NCBI GenBank assembly: GCA_029213265.1
Contig: JARGNG010000001.1
Coordinates: forward strand, 234,306-298,305
Length of the DNA: 64,000 nucleotides
Direction of reading: 5' to 3'
From: Verrucomicrobiales bacterium
Lineage (GTDB): Bacteria > Verrucomicrobiota > Verrucomicrobiia > Verrucomicrobiales > DEV007
The notes under the pieces were generated by a model. The model saw only the letters and a program-made list of their open reading frames with translations, had not been told where the DNA came from and did no database searches. Position numbers and translations under genes: made by a program. Positions 44,294 through 53,079 of the stretch are shown piece after piece; the stretch's first letter is position 1; each line of letters begins with the position of its first letter.

Positions 44294-45373
44294 TCAAAAA
44301 AGCTCCCTTTGTCCAGGCATCGGTCTGCGGAAACAGGCCGTGGAAAGCGATTTCCGGGGATTCTCCATTCCGGCGCGGCGTTTTGAGACGGTAATCCATT
44401 GCTGAATCTGGTTTGCGAGTGGCCCTGTGCCGGTCATTCGGGTGCCAAAGTCGCTTTCGTTGAGCTTTCCGCCTCTCAGATCACGGATCCGCCCGAGCAC
44501 GAGTTCCTTTCGATCAGGGAAAAAACGATCGAGCCAGGAAGCAAAAATGTCCTTCACTCCGAAGGGCAGCCGAATCACCGTCCCGGAGGCGAATGTTGCC
44601 CCGTGATCGGCGGCTGCCTGCATGATTTCCGGAATCTCGTGATCATTCAAGCCGGGAATGATCGGGGCGATGGAAACTCCCACAGGAATGCCGGCTTCGC
44701 TCAGCATCCGGATTGCCTCAAGACGTGCGTCCGGGCGTGATGCCCTGGGTTCCAGCTGGCCCGAAAGATCCGGATCGAGGGAGGTGAGGGAAAGGACGAC
44801 AACGGAGGCATCAAAAGAGGCCAGTTCGGCCAAATGATCGATATCGCGGGTAACGAGAGCGTTTTTGGTGATAATCCCGACTGGATTTCGAGCATTGGTG
44901 AGGACCTCGAGACAGCGGCGGGTGATCTGAAGTGACTTTTCAACGGGCTGATAGCAATCGGTCACCCCGCTGCAGGCCAGGGACACCGGCTTCCAGGAAG
45001 CTTTGGCGAGTTGTTGTTCCAGAAGTTCGGGGGCCCGTTCTTTGGCAATGATTTTGGTTTCGAAGTCGAGTCCTGCGTTGTAACCCAGAAATTCGTGGTA
45101 GGGCCTCGCGTAGCAGTAGGCGCAGCCGTGTTCACAGCCTCGATACGGGTTGAGGCTGTGGGAAAATCCAATGTCCGGACTTTGATTGGTCGTGATGATA
45201 GACTGGCTGTCATCCGAAAGAATCTCCGTCTGCGGGCGGGCGGGCTCGAAATCGTCTTCTCTGGCGGCGATTTCCTCCCAGGCACCATCGCCTGTCTCCG
45301 TCGAGAATTTTTCGAAACGATTCGGCGGTGAGTCGGTTGTCCCCCGTCCCCGGGGGGAAATATGAAACGGCAT
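44294..45373 (-). CDS. PA0069-family radical SAM protein
   Basis: 359 residues, standard size. The 4Fe-4S motif is CEHGCAYC (Cys-x3-Cys-x2-Cys), within NPYRGCEHGCAYCYARPYHEF. Other family blocks are FETKIIAKERAPELL, SGVTDCYQPVE, RNPVGIITKNALV and PIIPGLNDHEI. The family is related to SplB-like and Rv2578c-like proteins; the reaction is not established. It sits 141 bp downstream of fusA on the same strand and probably forms a separate transcript. Confidence 0.92.
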   Translation of the reverse strand: MPFHISPRGRGTTDSPPNRFEKFSTETGDGAWEEIAAREDDFEPARPQTEILSDDSQSIITTNQSPDIGFSHSLNPYRGCEHGCAYCYARPYHEFLGYNAGLDFETKIIAKERAPELLEQQLAKASWKPVSLACSGVTDCYQPVEKSLQITRRCLEVLTNARNPVGIITKNALVTRDIDHLAELASFDASVVVLSLTSLDPDLSGQLEPRASRPDARLEAIRMLSEAGIPVGVSIAPIIPGLNDHEIPEIMQAAADHGATFASGTVIRLPFGVKDIFASWLDRFFPDRKELVLGRIRDLRGGKLNESDFGTRMTGTGPLANQIQQWITVSKRRAGMENPRKSLSTACFRRPMPGQRELF

Positions 45374-45548
45374 AATGTGTTATTATGAACACTTGTCGGG
45401 ATCTGTCAATCGACGCGACCGATTCTCTGCGGCTGAGAAGGGAAAGCATGGTCCACCTCTTCGGATTGGGGCAAAAGAAGTCCCTGCGAGCGTGAGCGAG
45501 ACAGGTGTATATGAATTGCGAAAGCCGACCGGGGATCGCCTCGTTACC

Positions 45549-48500
45549 TTATTTCCCCCGCACCTGGAGCTTCGCATTGATATTGGAAACGAGATCGCTG
45601 GCGGCGTGCCGGCCCTTTTTTAATACGGTTGTGACTCGATCATGCAGGTATTCCTGCTCTGCCTCCGACGGATCTTTTCCGGATAGAACGATCACAGGAA
45701 TAGTTTTGAGCTGGTCATCCTGTTCCAGATGATGGAGAAATTCAAATCCGTCCATGGCCGGCATCAGGAGGTCGAGAATGATCGCGGCAGGGCGCGTTTT
45801 CGAAAGCATTTCCAGAGCTTCGGCGCCATCATGCGCAATGATCGTTTGCCAGCCGGCCTCTTCGAGGATTCGGCTCATCGCCTCGAGAGAATCCGCATCG
45901 TCGTCTACCAGGAGAAGATTGCGCTGAGGGAATTGTCCGGTGGCGCGAAGGATGACGCGGCTGAGTCGGTCTACGTCGATGGGTTTCACTAGGTAGTCCT
46001 CCACATCGAGGGCGAGCCCCTGCTCCTGCTCGGCCATAACCGATACCATGACGACTGGAATCGATTGAGTTCTCTCGGAGTCTTTGAGTTCGCGAAGGAC
46101 CTCCCAGCCATCTTTGCCGCCGGGCATCACCACATCCAGCGTAATGGCATCAGGCAGATGCTGGCTTGCCATTTCCAGCCCCTGGTTACCGTCTTCCGCA
46201 ACCATGACTTGATAGCCCTCGGATTCCAGCATGCGACGGAGTAACTCTCGGACTTTCAGATCGTCATCGATCACCAGAATCGTAGCGTCGCGGGGCTCGA
46301 TCAGGGAATCTTCCTCCGCGGAATCGAAATTTTTCACAGGAAGCATTTCATCCTGGGTTGCCTCGTAGTGTTCGGAAGTCGGAATGAGCGGAAGGAACAC
46401 ACTGAAGTGGGTTCCTTTCTCCAACTCGCTGACAAAACCGATTCGTCCGCCCAGTTGTCCGACCAGTTCTTTGCAAATGGAAAGGCCGAGCCCACTTCCG
46501 CCGGGATTGTCTTTCTTGTTCGAAACAAAGGGGATAAAGGCCTTCGACTGTTCCTCCGGGCTCATCCCGCGACCTGTATCGGTCACCGTAAATTCAACCC
46601 AGGGGGTGTTGTCGATCTCCCGGGTTCTGGCCTCCAGGGTGACAGATCCCTCTTTCGTGAATTTGCAGGCATTGCCGATCAGATTTCCGAGGACCTGTCG
46701 GACACGTCGATCATCGGCGACGAGCGTTGGCAAACTTTCATCGTGGCTGGTTTCGAAAGTGACCTCTTTGCCATCGAGGGATGGGTGGAAAGCCTCAGCC
46801 AGATCATCGAGAAGTCCCGGGATCGAAATCTCATTCTTGGTCAGCGTTTCCGCGCCCATGATGATTTTCTGATATTCGAGAATGTCGTTTACGAGGTTTA
46901 ATTCCCTGGCAGCATGGGCGTGAATTCGCTCGACGTCGTTCTTCTGGCCGTCATCGAGGTCGGAAAGTTTGAGAGCTTCTACCTGGAGAAAAATAGCGTT
47001 GAGCGGCTGACGCAGATCGTGGCTGACCTTTGCAACGAAGGCGTCTTTCTCGTGGCTCAGGCTCATGAGCTTGTCGTTCGCCTTTTCCAGGTCGGTGTTG
47101 GCCCGGCGCAGTTCGCGAGTCCGGTCGCTCACTCGCTGTTCAAGCTGTTCGTGAAAGGCGACCAGTTCCTCAAAAAGCCGTTTCGAGGCCCGGGCGATAT
47201 CCCCGACTTCGTCCCGGCGTTTGATGTCGAGTCGGCGGGCAAGACCGGCAACCTGCGTATAGAGGTTTTCGGGGTGTGTCTCTGTGATCGTCTGCGCCGT
47301 TTTCGTCATTTCCTTGAGCGGACGGATGAAGTGCATCGCAAAGAGAAAGCCGATGATTCCGAAAACGCCTGCGACGAGGAAAGCGACATTCTGCACCGAA
47401 AGCATTTCGTATTCGATTGACGATGCGAGTTCGTCGTCGAGAACCGCGTAGTGCAGCAAATACTCCCGGGCATTCTCGCCATTTCCGATCGTAAGTTTGA
47501 CCGCCCAGGAGTGAATTTCGTCGCACTCGACCACATTCCGCCAATCGATCGTTTCAAAGCTGTCCGCGAAATTGTGCTCCAACGCGCTGGTTACAATCGC
47601 CCGAAGTTGCGCCAGGTCCTCGCGGGATCGGGCCAGCATTCGGACTTCTTTCACCCCGGCTTGCAGGCCGCCGACTCGGCCGATGGGATCAATCTCGATC
47701 TGGAGATGCTGAAGGAAGTCATCCATCTCCTCATCGCTCTTATTTTCAAAAGCCAGCCGAAGCCGGGCGTTGGGAATGCCTTCCTGAAAATAGTAGTTTC
47801 CCGCCAACTTCACATACTCCGCCCGGGAGAGCCGGTCGACCTTGGGATGTGCGATTTCCTCTTCCGTTGTTTCGGTCTCCTCTTCACGCTCCTTCAAGGC
47901 CTTGAGAAAATCGGGATGTTTGGAGAGAGAAAGAAAGACGCTGTCGTTTCCCCGCTCCAGCGGATCCGCTTCGTCATGTCGAACGAGCTGTGCGCCTTCG
48001 CTGTTTTCTAGTACGAAAAGATGTCTCGGGGACGGCTCGTCGTGAAGCGTCATCCCGATGCGGATGTAGGTGGGTTTGACCCCTGCCTTTTGGCCAAACT
48101 GATCGAGAGGTGCCACGGCCCAAATCATCGGTTCGAACCGCGCAACTTCTTCGCGACCGGGAATGTTCGTGCGCACAACGTGGAGGCGCTGAATTGGCGA
48201 AAGATGAAGTCTCGCCCCGGCCCGTTCGTCTGATCCCGGAAACCAGAGATCCTCCTCCTTGAATTTGCCTTTCTCGGCGATCAAAGTGGTCTTCTTCTCT
48301 CCGTCCTCAAATGTGACTAGGTCGACTCTCAGGTGTTCATCCCAGTTCCTGCGACAAAGGCCGCGCGCCATCGAGAGCAACTCTTCGCGGGGTTTTTCTT
48401 CGGAGACATCCTCCTGAAAGGTCGGGCTGAAGGCAACATTGATGAGGTCTTCCCGAAGACCCTCGATTTGATCCATTAACACCCAGCCGCGCAACGACGC

Positions 48501-48644
48501 TTCATCACCAAGGTCGACGAGTTCATGTTCGCGCAGGACCGCTGTGGCACGGTAGGTCAGCACCTTGGCCACGAGAAGGGCGGAGGCGGCGGTCGCCAGT
48601 ATGATCAATAGCGCGACTTTTCCCCGGATTCCAAAATACATCAA
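45549..48644 (-). CDS. Hybrid histidine kinase with two C-terminal receivers
   Basis: 1031 residues. An N-terminal membrane helix (7-27), a large periplasmic sensor region (about 28-410, probably dCache-like), a second helix (about 418-438) and a HAMP segment (KEMTKTAQTITETHPENLY) lead to a DHp domain with SHDLRQPLNAI. The ATPase follows (N box NLIGNACKFTKEG, G1 DTGRGMSPEEQ, G2 GGSGLGLSICKELV). Two receivers end the chain: VIDDDLKVREL with LDVVMPGGKDG and YLVKP, and LVDDDADSLEAM with LDLLMPAMDG and a Lys in VLKKGRH. It has no adjacent output regulator and may serve the orphan receivers at 20.9, 23.1 and 24.5 kb (inference). Confidence 0.93.
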   Translation of the reverse strand: MMYFGIRGKVALLIILATAASALLVAKVLTYRATAVLREHELVDLGDEASLRGWVLMDQIEGLREDLINVAFSPTFQEDVSEEKPREELLSMARGLCRRNWDEHLRVDLVTFEDGEKKTTLIAEKGKFKEEDLWFPGSDERAGARLHLSPIQRLHVVRTNIPGREEVARFEPMIWAVAPLDQFGQKAGVKPTYIRIGMTLHDEPSPRHLFVLENSEGAQLVRHDEADPLERGNDSVFLSLSKHPDFLKALKEREEETETTEEEIAHPKVDRLSRAEYVKLAGNYYFQEGIPNARLRLAFENKSDEEMDDFLQHLQIEIDPIGRVGGLQAGVKEVRMLARSREDLAQLRAIVTSALEHNFADSFETIDWRNVVECDEIHSWAVKLTIGNGENAREYLLHYAVLDDELASSIEYEMLSVQNVAFLVAGVFGIIGFLFAMHFIRPLKEMTKTAQTITETHPENLYTQVAGLARRLDIKRRDEVGDIARASKRLFEELVAFHEQLEQRVSDRTRELRRANTDLEKANDKLMSLSHEKDAFVAKVSHDLRQPLNAIFLQVEALKLSDLDDGQKNDVERIHAHAARELNLVNDILEYQKIIMGAETLTKNEISIPGLLDDLAEAFHPSLDGKEVTFETSHDESLPTLVADDRRVRQVLGNLIGNACKFTKEGSVTLEARTREIDNTPWVEFTVTDTGRGMSPEEQSKAFIPFVSNKKDNPGGSGLGLSICKELVGQLGGRIGFVSELEKGTHFSVFLPLIPTSEHYEATQDEMLPVKNFDSAEEDSLIEPRDATILVIDDDLKVRELLRRMLESEGYQVMVAEDGNQGLEMASQHLPDAITLDVVMPGGKDGWEVLRELKDSERTQSIPVVMVSVMAEQEQGLALDVEDYLVKPIDVDRLSRVILRATGQFPQRNLLLVDDDADSLEAMSRILEEAGWQTIIAHDGAEALEMLSKTRPAAIILDLLMPAMDGFEFLHHLEQDDQLKTIPVIVLSGKDPSEAEQEYLHDRVTTVLKKGRHAASDLVSNINAKLQVRGK

Positions 48645-48753
48645 TGAAGTGAAGGTGAGACGAAGTCAGTCTCTCACTGATTCAGATAATTCGAAAGCGC
48701 AAAGGAACGGCGGGGAACATGCTGCAACTCTGAGGTTCCCGGCGAACTTGCAG

Positions 48754-49245
48754 CTATTTGGCAGCAACGGATGCCAGCGGCCTTCCGGTTTTCAGTTTCA
48801 CGCCGAAAAAGTCCCGGAAAACCCTCTTAAAAACAGGTCTTTTGAATTTGGGAACTCCGTTCAAATCAAATTCTTCGGGATAGATCCACTTGTAATCGGA
48901 AAACTCGCGGACATGGGCATCGAGGCGGATGCCGTTTTTCTTTCCGTGGTAGTCACAAAGAAAATAGGTCTGCACCTGCCCGCAATACTGTCCCTTCTTG
49001 AGACGGCCTCCGGGGAACTTGTAGCGATAGTCCGTGCGGCAGGCAATGAGGTCGTATTTGTCCTGCGAAACTCCGATTTCCTCTTCGACTTCACGGTAAA
49101 GGGCAGTGATGAGGTCCTCCCCTTTGTCGACACCGCCTTGAGGAAACTGCCAGCTTCCTTTGTGTTGAAGGCGCTCGGCGACAAGAATCTTTCCACTCTT
49201 CGGCTTTCGCAAAATGGCGGCAACGTTGGGTCGATAGGTGGCCAT
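48754..49245 (-). CDS. Nudix hydrolase, RppH-like
   Basis: 163 residues from ATG 49245; the open frame upstream is antisense to the next gene. The Nudix box is complete: GGVDKGEDLITALYREVEEEIG (GX5EX7REUXEEXG). FPQGG and the C-terminal FDLNGVPKFKRPVFKRVFRDF match RppH/YgdP-type RNA pyrophosphohydrolases, which trim the 5' end of mRNA to start decay, or Ap4A hydrolases. The substrate cannot be fixed. Divergent from the NTF2-like gene. Confidence 0.88.
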   Translation of the reverse strand: MATYRPNVAAILRKPKSGKILVAERLQHKGSWQFPQGGVDKGEDLITALYREVEEEIGVSQDKYDLIACRTDYRYKFPGGRLKKGQYCGQVQTYFLCDYHGKKNGIRLDAHVREFSDYKWIYPEEFDLNGVPKFKRPVFKRVFRDFFGVKLKTGRPLASVAAK

Positions 49246-49329
49246 GAATAGAGGAACGGTCGTAGAGCTGCGCGAATTCAATTGCGAACCCGTTTTACAA
49301 GACGCCCGCAATTTGGGAAGATAACCCGC

Positions 49330-49905
49330 GTGAAGATTTCGCAACGCAAAAGGTTTCATCGATTTCGACAGCGTGGGAGCGCCCGAATCATTGTCATTTC
49401 CTCTGTCGCCGCCGTCCTGCTCCTTGTTGGATTGGTCGCCTGGCAATCCCGTCCCTCCCGCATGGTCGAGAAAAAGCAGGCTTCGTTGATTGAGGGGATC
49501 GAGCGCCGCAGTCCGGCCCGGATCGAGCGTCTCGTCGCGGAAGAGTATTCCGATGACTGGGGTTTCAGCCGGGAGGACGCCGTCGAAGCGGTCGTCGATG
49601 TTGGAAGTCAGTTTCTGGTGCTCGTCGTCACGGAAGAGGACAAAGCCACTGTTCTCGGCGAAGGCGAAGCGAAGGTGTCCGCGAAGTTGATTTTCGGCGG
49701 GAAGCCGGTTGGTCCGGCCGCCAACGAAGTGATGCGTCGACTCAACGGCCTGAAGGAGCCATTCGTATTTACCTGGAAAAAAGAGAGCTTTCTACCTGCC
49801 AGTTGGCGGCTTGTCCAAATGGAAAATGCTTCGTTGCCGGACGATCTCTGGGGTTACGAGCCGGGGGATATTCGCCGGGCGATGCAGGGAGATGGCGATT
49901 TTTGA
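49330..49905 (+). CDS. Membrane-anchored NTF2-like protein
   Basis: About 191 residues from GTG 49330, preceded by GGAAG; TTG 49282 is an alternative with poorer support. One transmembrane helix (about 16-38, IIVISSVAAVLLLVGLVAW) is followed by an extracytoplasmic domain with the helix/strand pattern of NTF2-like proteins: ARIERLVAEEYSDDWGFSREDAVEAVVDVGSQFLVLVV ending in FVFTWKKESFLPASWRLVQME. No catalytic motif. The secreted triple-Rid gene starts 13 bp downstream, so they are likely co-transcribed. Confidence 0.65.
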   Translation: MKISQRKRFHRFRQRGSARIIVISSVAAVLLLVGLVAWQSRPSRMVEKKQASLIEGIERRSPARIERLVAEEYSDDWGFSREDAVEAVVDVGSQFLVLVVTEEDKATVLGEGEAKVSAKLIFGGKPVGPAANEVMRRLNGLKEPFVFTWKKESFLPASWRLVQMENASLPDDLWGYEPGDIRRAMQGDGDF

Positions 49906-49917
49906 AGAAGTGAAAAA

Positions 49918-51018
49918 ATGAACGCTCGATGGATTCTCCTTTGCCTGATCCTGTTGACTATCGGATCAGCCGATGCGGAACCGCTGGCCAAAAAGGCGGG
50001 CCGCGGTGCCCTCGTTTTTACCGAACAGATTCTTCCGACGGATGACTCCGGTGCCATCGTCTCGCCGGGAAGTGCGACCGGGCAGATGGCGCATCTCGTT
50101 TCGAAAGTCAGCCTTCTTCTCGAAGAAAACGGTTCCGGATGGGAGGAGTCGGTTCGATTGCATTTCTACGTGGCGTCCCCCGAAGTGGAGACGGAGGTGC
50201 GCAGGCTCACGGGCACGATGTTTCCCAATGTGCCGGCGACCTGGGTGATTACTCCGCTTTCCCATGCGGCCGCGCTGGTTGCTTTGGATGTAGTTGCGAC
50301 AACGACTTCCCAAAGCGCGGGCAGGGCAGGGGCCTCGATCCTTCCCCCGGGCGTTCGCTACTTTGTTTCCGGTCAGGCGGCACGAGACAAGGATCTCGCT
50401 GTCGCAACGCGCGGGACGATGGAGCAGCTTCAGGCAACTCTGCAGCAGTATGGGCGGACGCTCGCGGATTCAGTCCAGATCAAATCGTTCGTCCAACCCA
50501 TGAGTGATGTCGCGACAGCCCGCCGTGAGATTGAATCGTTTTTTGAAGAGGGCGAAACGCCTCCCCTGGTTTTTGTGGAGTGGGAATCCACCCTTCCGAT
50601 CGAAATCGAGCTGGTTGCCTTCGGTGGAAGTGCGAAAGAAAATGCGGAGCCAATCGAATTTCTCACTCCGGAAGGAATGAAGGCTTCGCCCGTTTTCTGC
50701 CGGGTCGTAAGGACCAATGACGCCCCGCTGGTATTTGTATCCGGAATCAACGGGGATCCGGCGAAGGCTCCCGCCGATCAGGTGAAATCGATTTTTGCCG
50801 AAATGAAAACGGGGCTGGAGGAGAAAGGAAGCGATCTCCGCCATCTCGCCAAAGCGACCTACTACGTGGCGAACCCGGAAGTAAGCCGGGCCCTCAATGA
50901 ATTGCGGCCCGACTACTATGATCCCGAACGACCTCCCGCGGCCTCCAAAGCAATGGTCGCCGGAGGCGGGCAGGGGAGTGCCATCACGATAGATATGATT
51001 GCGGTGGGAGGCAGGTGA
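49918..51018 (+). CDS. Secreted protein with three tandem Rid (YjgF/UK114) domains
   Basis: 366 residues. A signal peptide (1-20) is followed by three Rid-like domains at about 30-128, 147-236 and 270-364. Each shows the FVSG-type first strand, an amphipathic helix (VSKVSLLLEENGSGW; TMEQLQATLQQYGRTLADSV; IFAEMKTGLEEKGSDLRHL) and a last strand ending in VALDVVA / IELVAF / IDMIAV. Cytoplasmic RidA is a homotrimer that hydrolyses imines; here one chain could form a pseudo-trimer in the periplasm. The active-site Arg of RidA is not conserved in any copy, so a different role is likely. Confidence 0.8.
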   Translation: MNARWILLCLILLTIGSADAEPLAKKAGRGALVFTEQILPTDDSGAIVSPGSATGQMAHLVSKVSLLLEENGSGWEESVRLHFYVASPEVETEVRRLTGTMFPNVPATWVITPLSHAAALVALDVVATTTSQSAGRAGASILPPGVRYFVSGQAARDKDLAVATRGTMEQLQATLQQYGRTLADSVQIKSFVQPMSDVATARREIESFFEEGETPPLVFVEWESTLPIEIELVAFGGSAKENAEPIEFLTPEGMKASPVFCRVVRTNDAPLVFVSGINGDPAKAPADQVKSIFAEMKTGLEEKGSDLRHLAKATYYVANPEVSRALNELRPDYYDPERPPAASKAMVAGGGQGSAITIDMIAVGGR

Positions 51019-51036
51019 AGCAAAGGTGGCGGCTGA

Positions 51037-51504
51037 ATGGATTTCCCCGCCCCGCAAAACCGGTTCCTTGTGGACCACGCCCGATTGCTCTTGTCGAGTT
51101 ATGAGACCCTCACCGGCAGACAATTGATCTCTGCCTGCGATGAAGAGGACATGGCACGCGAGCTTTTTTACGCTCCCTTCTTTGTTGCTTCCCACAGTCT
51201 GGATTCCGATCCCGTCCTGACCTATGGAAACGAAACGGCTTTGCAGTTGTTCGAATTGCCGTGGGAAAAATTTACGGGAACGCCTTCCCGCTTTACGGCA
51301 GAGGCTCCGGAGAGAGAAGAGCGGGAACGGCTCCTCGATACCGTTGCCCGACAGGGATACATCGATGACTACTCGGGCATTCGAATCTCCAGTAGAGGTC
51401 GTCGTTTTGAAATTCGAAACGCTACCGTCTGGAATTTGATCGATGACGTGGGAGTGAAAATCGGGCAGGCCGCGACGTTCTCGGAGTGGGGGTTTTTGAA
51501 GTAA
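51037..51504 (+). CDS. MEKHLA-domain (PAS-like) protein
   Basis: 155 residues, almost all MEKHLA domain, a PAS-like ligand-binding module named from plant HD-Zip III proteins and found in bacteria and algae. Signature: YAPFFVASHSLDSDPVLTYGNETALQLFELPWEKFTG, PSRFTAEAPEREERERLL, DDYSGIRISSRGRRFEI and GQAATFSEWGFL. No signal peptide; cytoplasmic. It follows the triple-Rid gene by 18 bp, ending the plus-strand operon. Bacterial members are unassigned, possibly flavin or redox sensors. Confidence 0.9.
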   Translation: MDFPAPQNRFLVDHARLLLSSYETLTGRQLISACDEEDMARELFYAPFFVASHSLDSDPVLTYGNETALQLFELPWEKFTGTPSRFTAEAPEREERERLLDTVARQGYIDDYSGIRISSRGRRFEIRNATVWNLIDDVGVKIGQAATFSEWGFLK

Positions 51505-51507
51505 TCA

Positions 51508-51538
51508 AACAGGGGTGCGTCAGTGACCTGACCCTGTT
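51508..51538 (+). repeat. 31-nt palindromic repeat, copy B
   Basis: AACAGGG at 51508 and CCCTGTT ending at 51538 are the same arms and total length (31 nt) as copies A (20262) and C (60331). The centre contains the dyad GTCAG-TGAC-CTGAC. It lies between the convergent MEKHLA and DUF1501 genes without a following T run, so it is a weak terminator at best. Confidence 0.6.
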
Positions 51539-51558
51539 GGGCAGATTGGCGGTGGCGC

Positions 51559-53019
51559 TTACCCCAGAAGCTCTTTCACCACTCTGCGATCTTCCACCCC
51601 GGTGAGTCTCGAATCGAGACCCTGGTGCTTCACGCTGAAGCGCTCGTGGTCGATGCCGAGGTTGTGGAGGACGGTTGCATTGAAGTCATTGATGTGAACA
51701 GGGTCCTTCACAATGTTCCAGGCGTAGTCGTCCGTTTCCCCGTAGTCCATGCCGCCCTGAAAGCCACCTCCGGCGACCCAGGTGGAAAAGCAGCGGCCAT
51801 GGTGATCGCGGCCGTGATTGTCTTTCGTCAGCTTGCCCTGGCTGTAAATCGTTCTGCCGAATTCGCCTCCGAACACGACCATGGTATCTTCGAGCATTCC
51901 GCGTTCTTCAAGATCGTTGACGAGAGCAGCGGCAGGTTGGTCGACGCTTTCGCAGTTGTGAGAGAGATCCTTGGGCAGGTTGCCGTGCTGATCCCAACCA
52001 CGATGGAAAAGCTGAATGAAGCGGACTCCGCGCTCCGCCATCCGACGGGCGAGAATGCAGTTTGCCGCGAAGGTTCCTTTTTCCTTCGACCGGGGGCCGT
52101 ATTGTTCAAAGACGCGCTCCGGCTCGCCGTCCGTATCCATCAGGTCCGGAACGGAGGACTGCATGCGGAACGCCATCTCGTATTGAGAAATGCGGGCTTC
52201 GATTTCGGGATCCTGCACCGTTTGAAAACGCTGGCGATTCAAGTTGCCGAGTCCGTCGAGCATACTCCGCCGGAGTTCGCGATCGATGCCGTCCGGGTCA
52301 TTGAGGTAGAGAACGGCATCCTTGCCGCTGCGAAACTGAACGCCCTGATACTGTGAGGGGAGAAATCCACTTCCCCAGAGACGGGCATAGAGAGCCTGCC
52401 CCGGCTTTTTCCCGACCGAAATCATCGTGACGTAGGCCGGGAGGTTGTCACTCAGGGAGCCGAGTCCGTAGGCCAGCCAGGCGCCCATGCTGGGGTGTCC
52501 GAATTGCTGGGTGCCGGTGTTGATGTAGGTGATCGCCGGATCGTGATTGATCGCCTCGGTATTCATCGTCCGGATGATTGAGATCTTGTCGGCGATCGAA
52601 GCAGTGTGGGGAAGGATGTCCGTGTTCATCCAGGTACCCCGTTCGCCGACACGCTCGAAATTGAACATCGGAGCGACGCAGGTGAACTCCTTCTGACCGC
52701 TTGTCATTCCGGTGATTCGCTGCCCGCCGCGAATGGAATCCGGCAGTTCGGTTCCGTGCAGCTCTTTCATCTTCGGCTTGTAGTCGAAGAGGTCAATGTG
52801 GGACGGGCCCCCGGCCATGAACAGGTAGATGACCCGTTTCGCCTTCGGCGCAAAATGGGGAAGATCCGGGATCGGTATGCCGCCGGCAGCGTTTGCTGAT
52901 CGGGGCAGGCCGAGGCTGGAAAGGGCAGCTCCGCCAAGAAGGCTGCAGGAACGGCCGAGAAAATTTCGGCGGCTTTCTTGCGTTTGCCAACGTTCGAGTT
53001 GCGGGTGGATTTCGTTCAT
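51559..53019 (-). CDS. DUF1501 (sulfatase-like fold) exported protein
   Basis: 486 residues. The N-terminus is a twin-arginine-type signal ([20 protein letters not shown]). The body has the DUF1501 pattern: [33 protein letters not shown] segments, then [42 protein letters not shown] near the end, where the conserved His/Asp residues could bind metal. It is always paired with DUF1549/DUF1553 proteins in PVC genomes, as here (61 bp upstream partner). Related by fold to alkaline phosphatases/sulfatases; the activity is unproven. Confidence 0.93.
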   Translation of the reverse strand: MNEIHPQLERWQTQESRRNFLGRSCSLLGGAALSSLGLPRSANAAGGIPIPDLPHFAPKAKRVIYLFMAGGPSHIDLFDYKPKMKELHGTELPDSIRGGQRITGMTSGQKEFTCVAPMFNFERVGERGTWMNTDILPHTASIADKISIIRTMNTEAINHDPAITYINTGTQQFGHPSMGAWLAYGLGSLSDNLPAYVTMISVGKKPGQALYARLWGSGFLPSQYQGVQFRSGKDAVLYLNDPDGIDRELRRSMLDGLGNLNRQRFQTVQDPEIEARISQYEMAFRMQSSVPDLMDTDGEPERVFEQYGPRSKEKGTFAANCILARRMAERGVRFIQLFHRGWDQHGNLPKDLSHNCESVDQPAAALVNDLEERGMLEDTMVVFGGEFGRTIYSQGKLTKDNHGRDHHGRCFSTWVAGGGFQGGMDYGETDDYAWNIVKDPVHINDFNATVLHNLGIDHERFSVKHQGLDSRLTGVEDRRVVKELLG

Positions 53020-53079
53020 GGGTTAACCGGGTGTAAAGATTGCCTTTTCGGGTGAAGGGAAATGTTCTTTCGTTGGCCG

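Noticed and set aside
45383..45577. Short minus-strand frame between the radical SAM and hybrid kinase genes
   Set aside because: It overlaps the kinase C-terminus in another frame, is Arg/Ser/Pro-rich and has no start signal.
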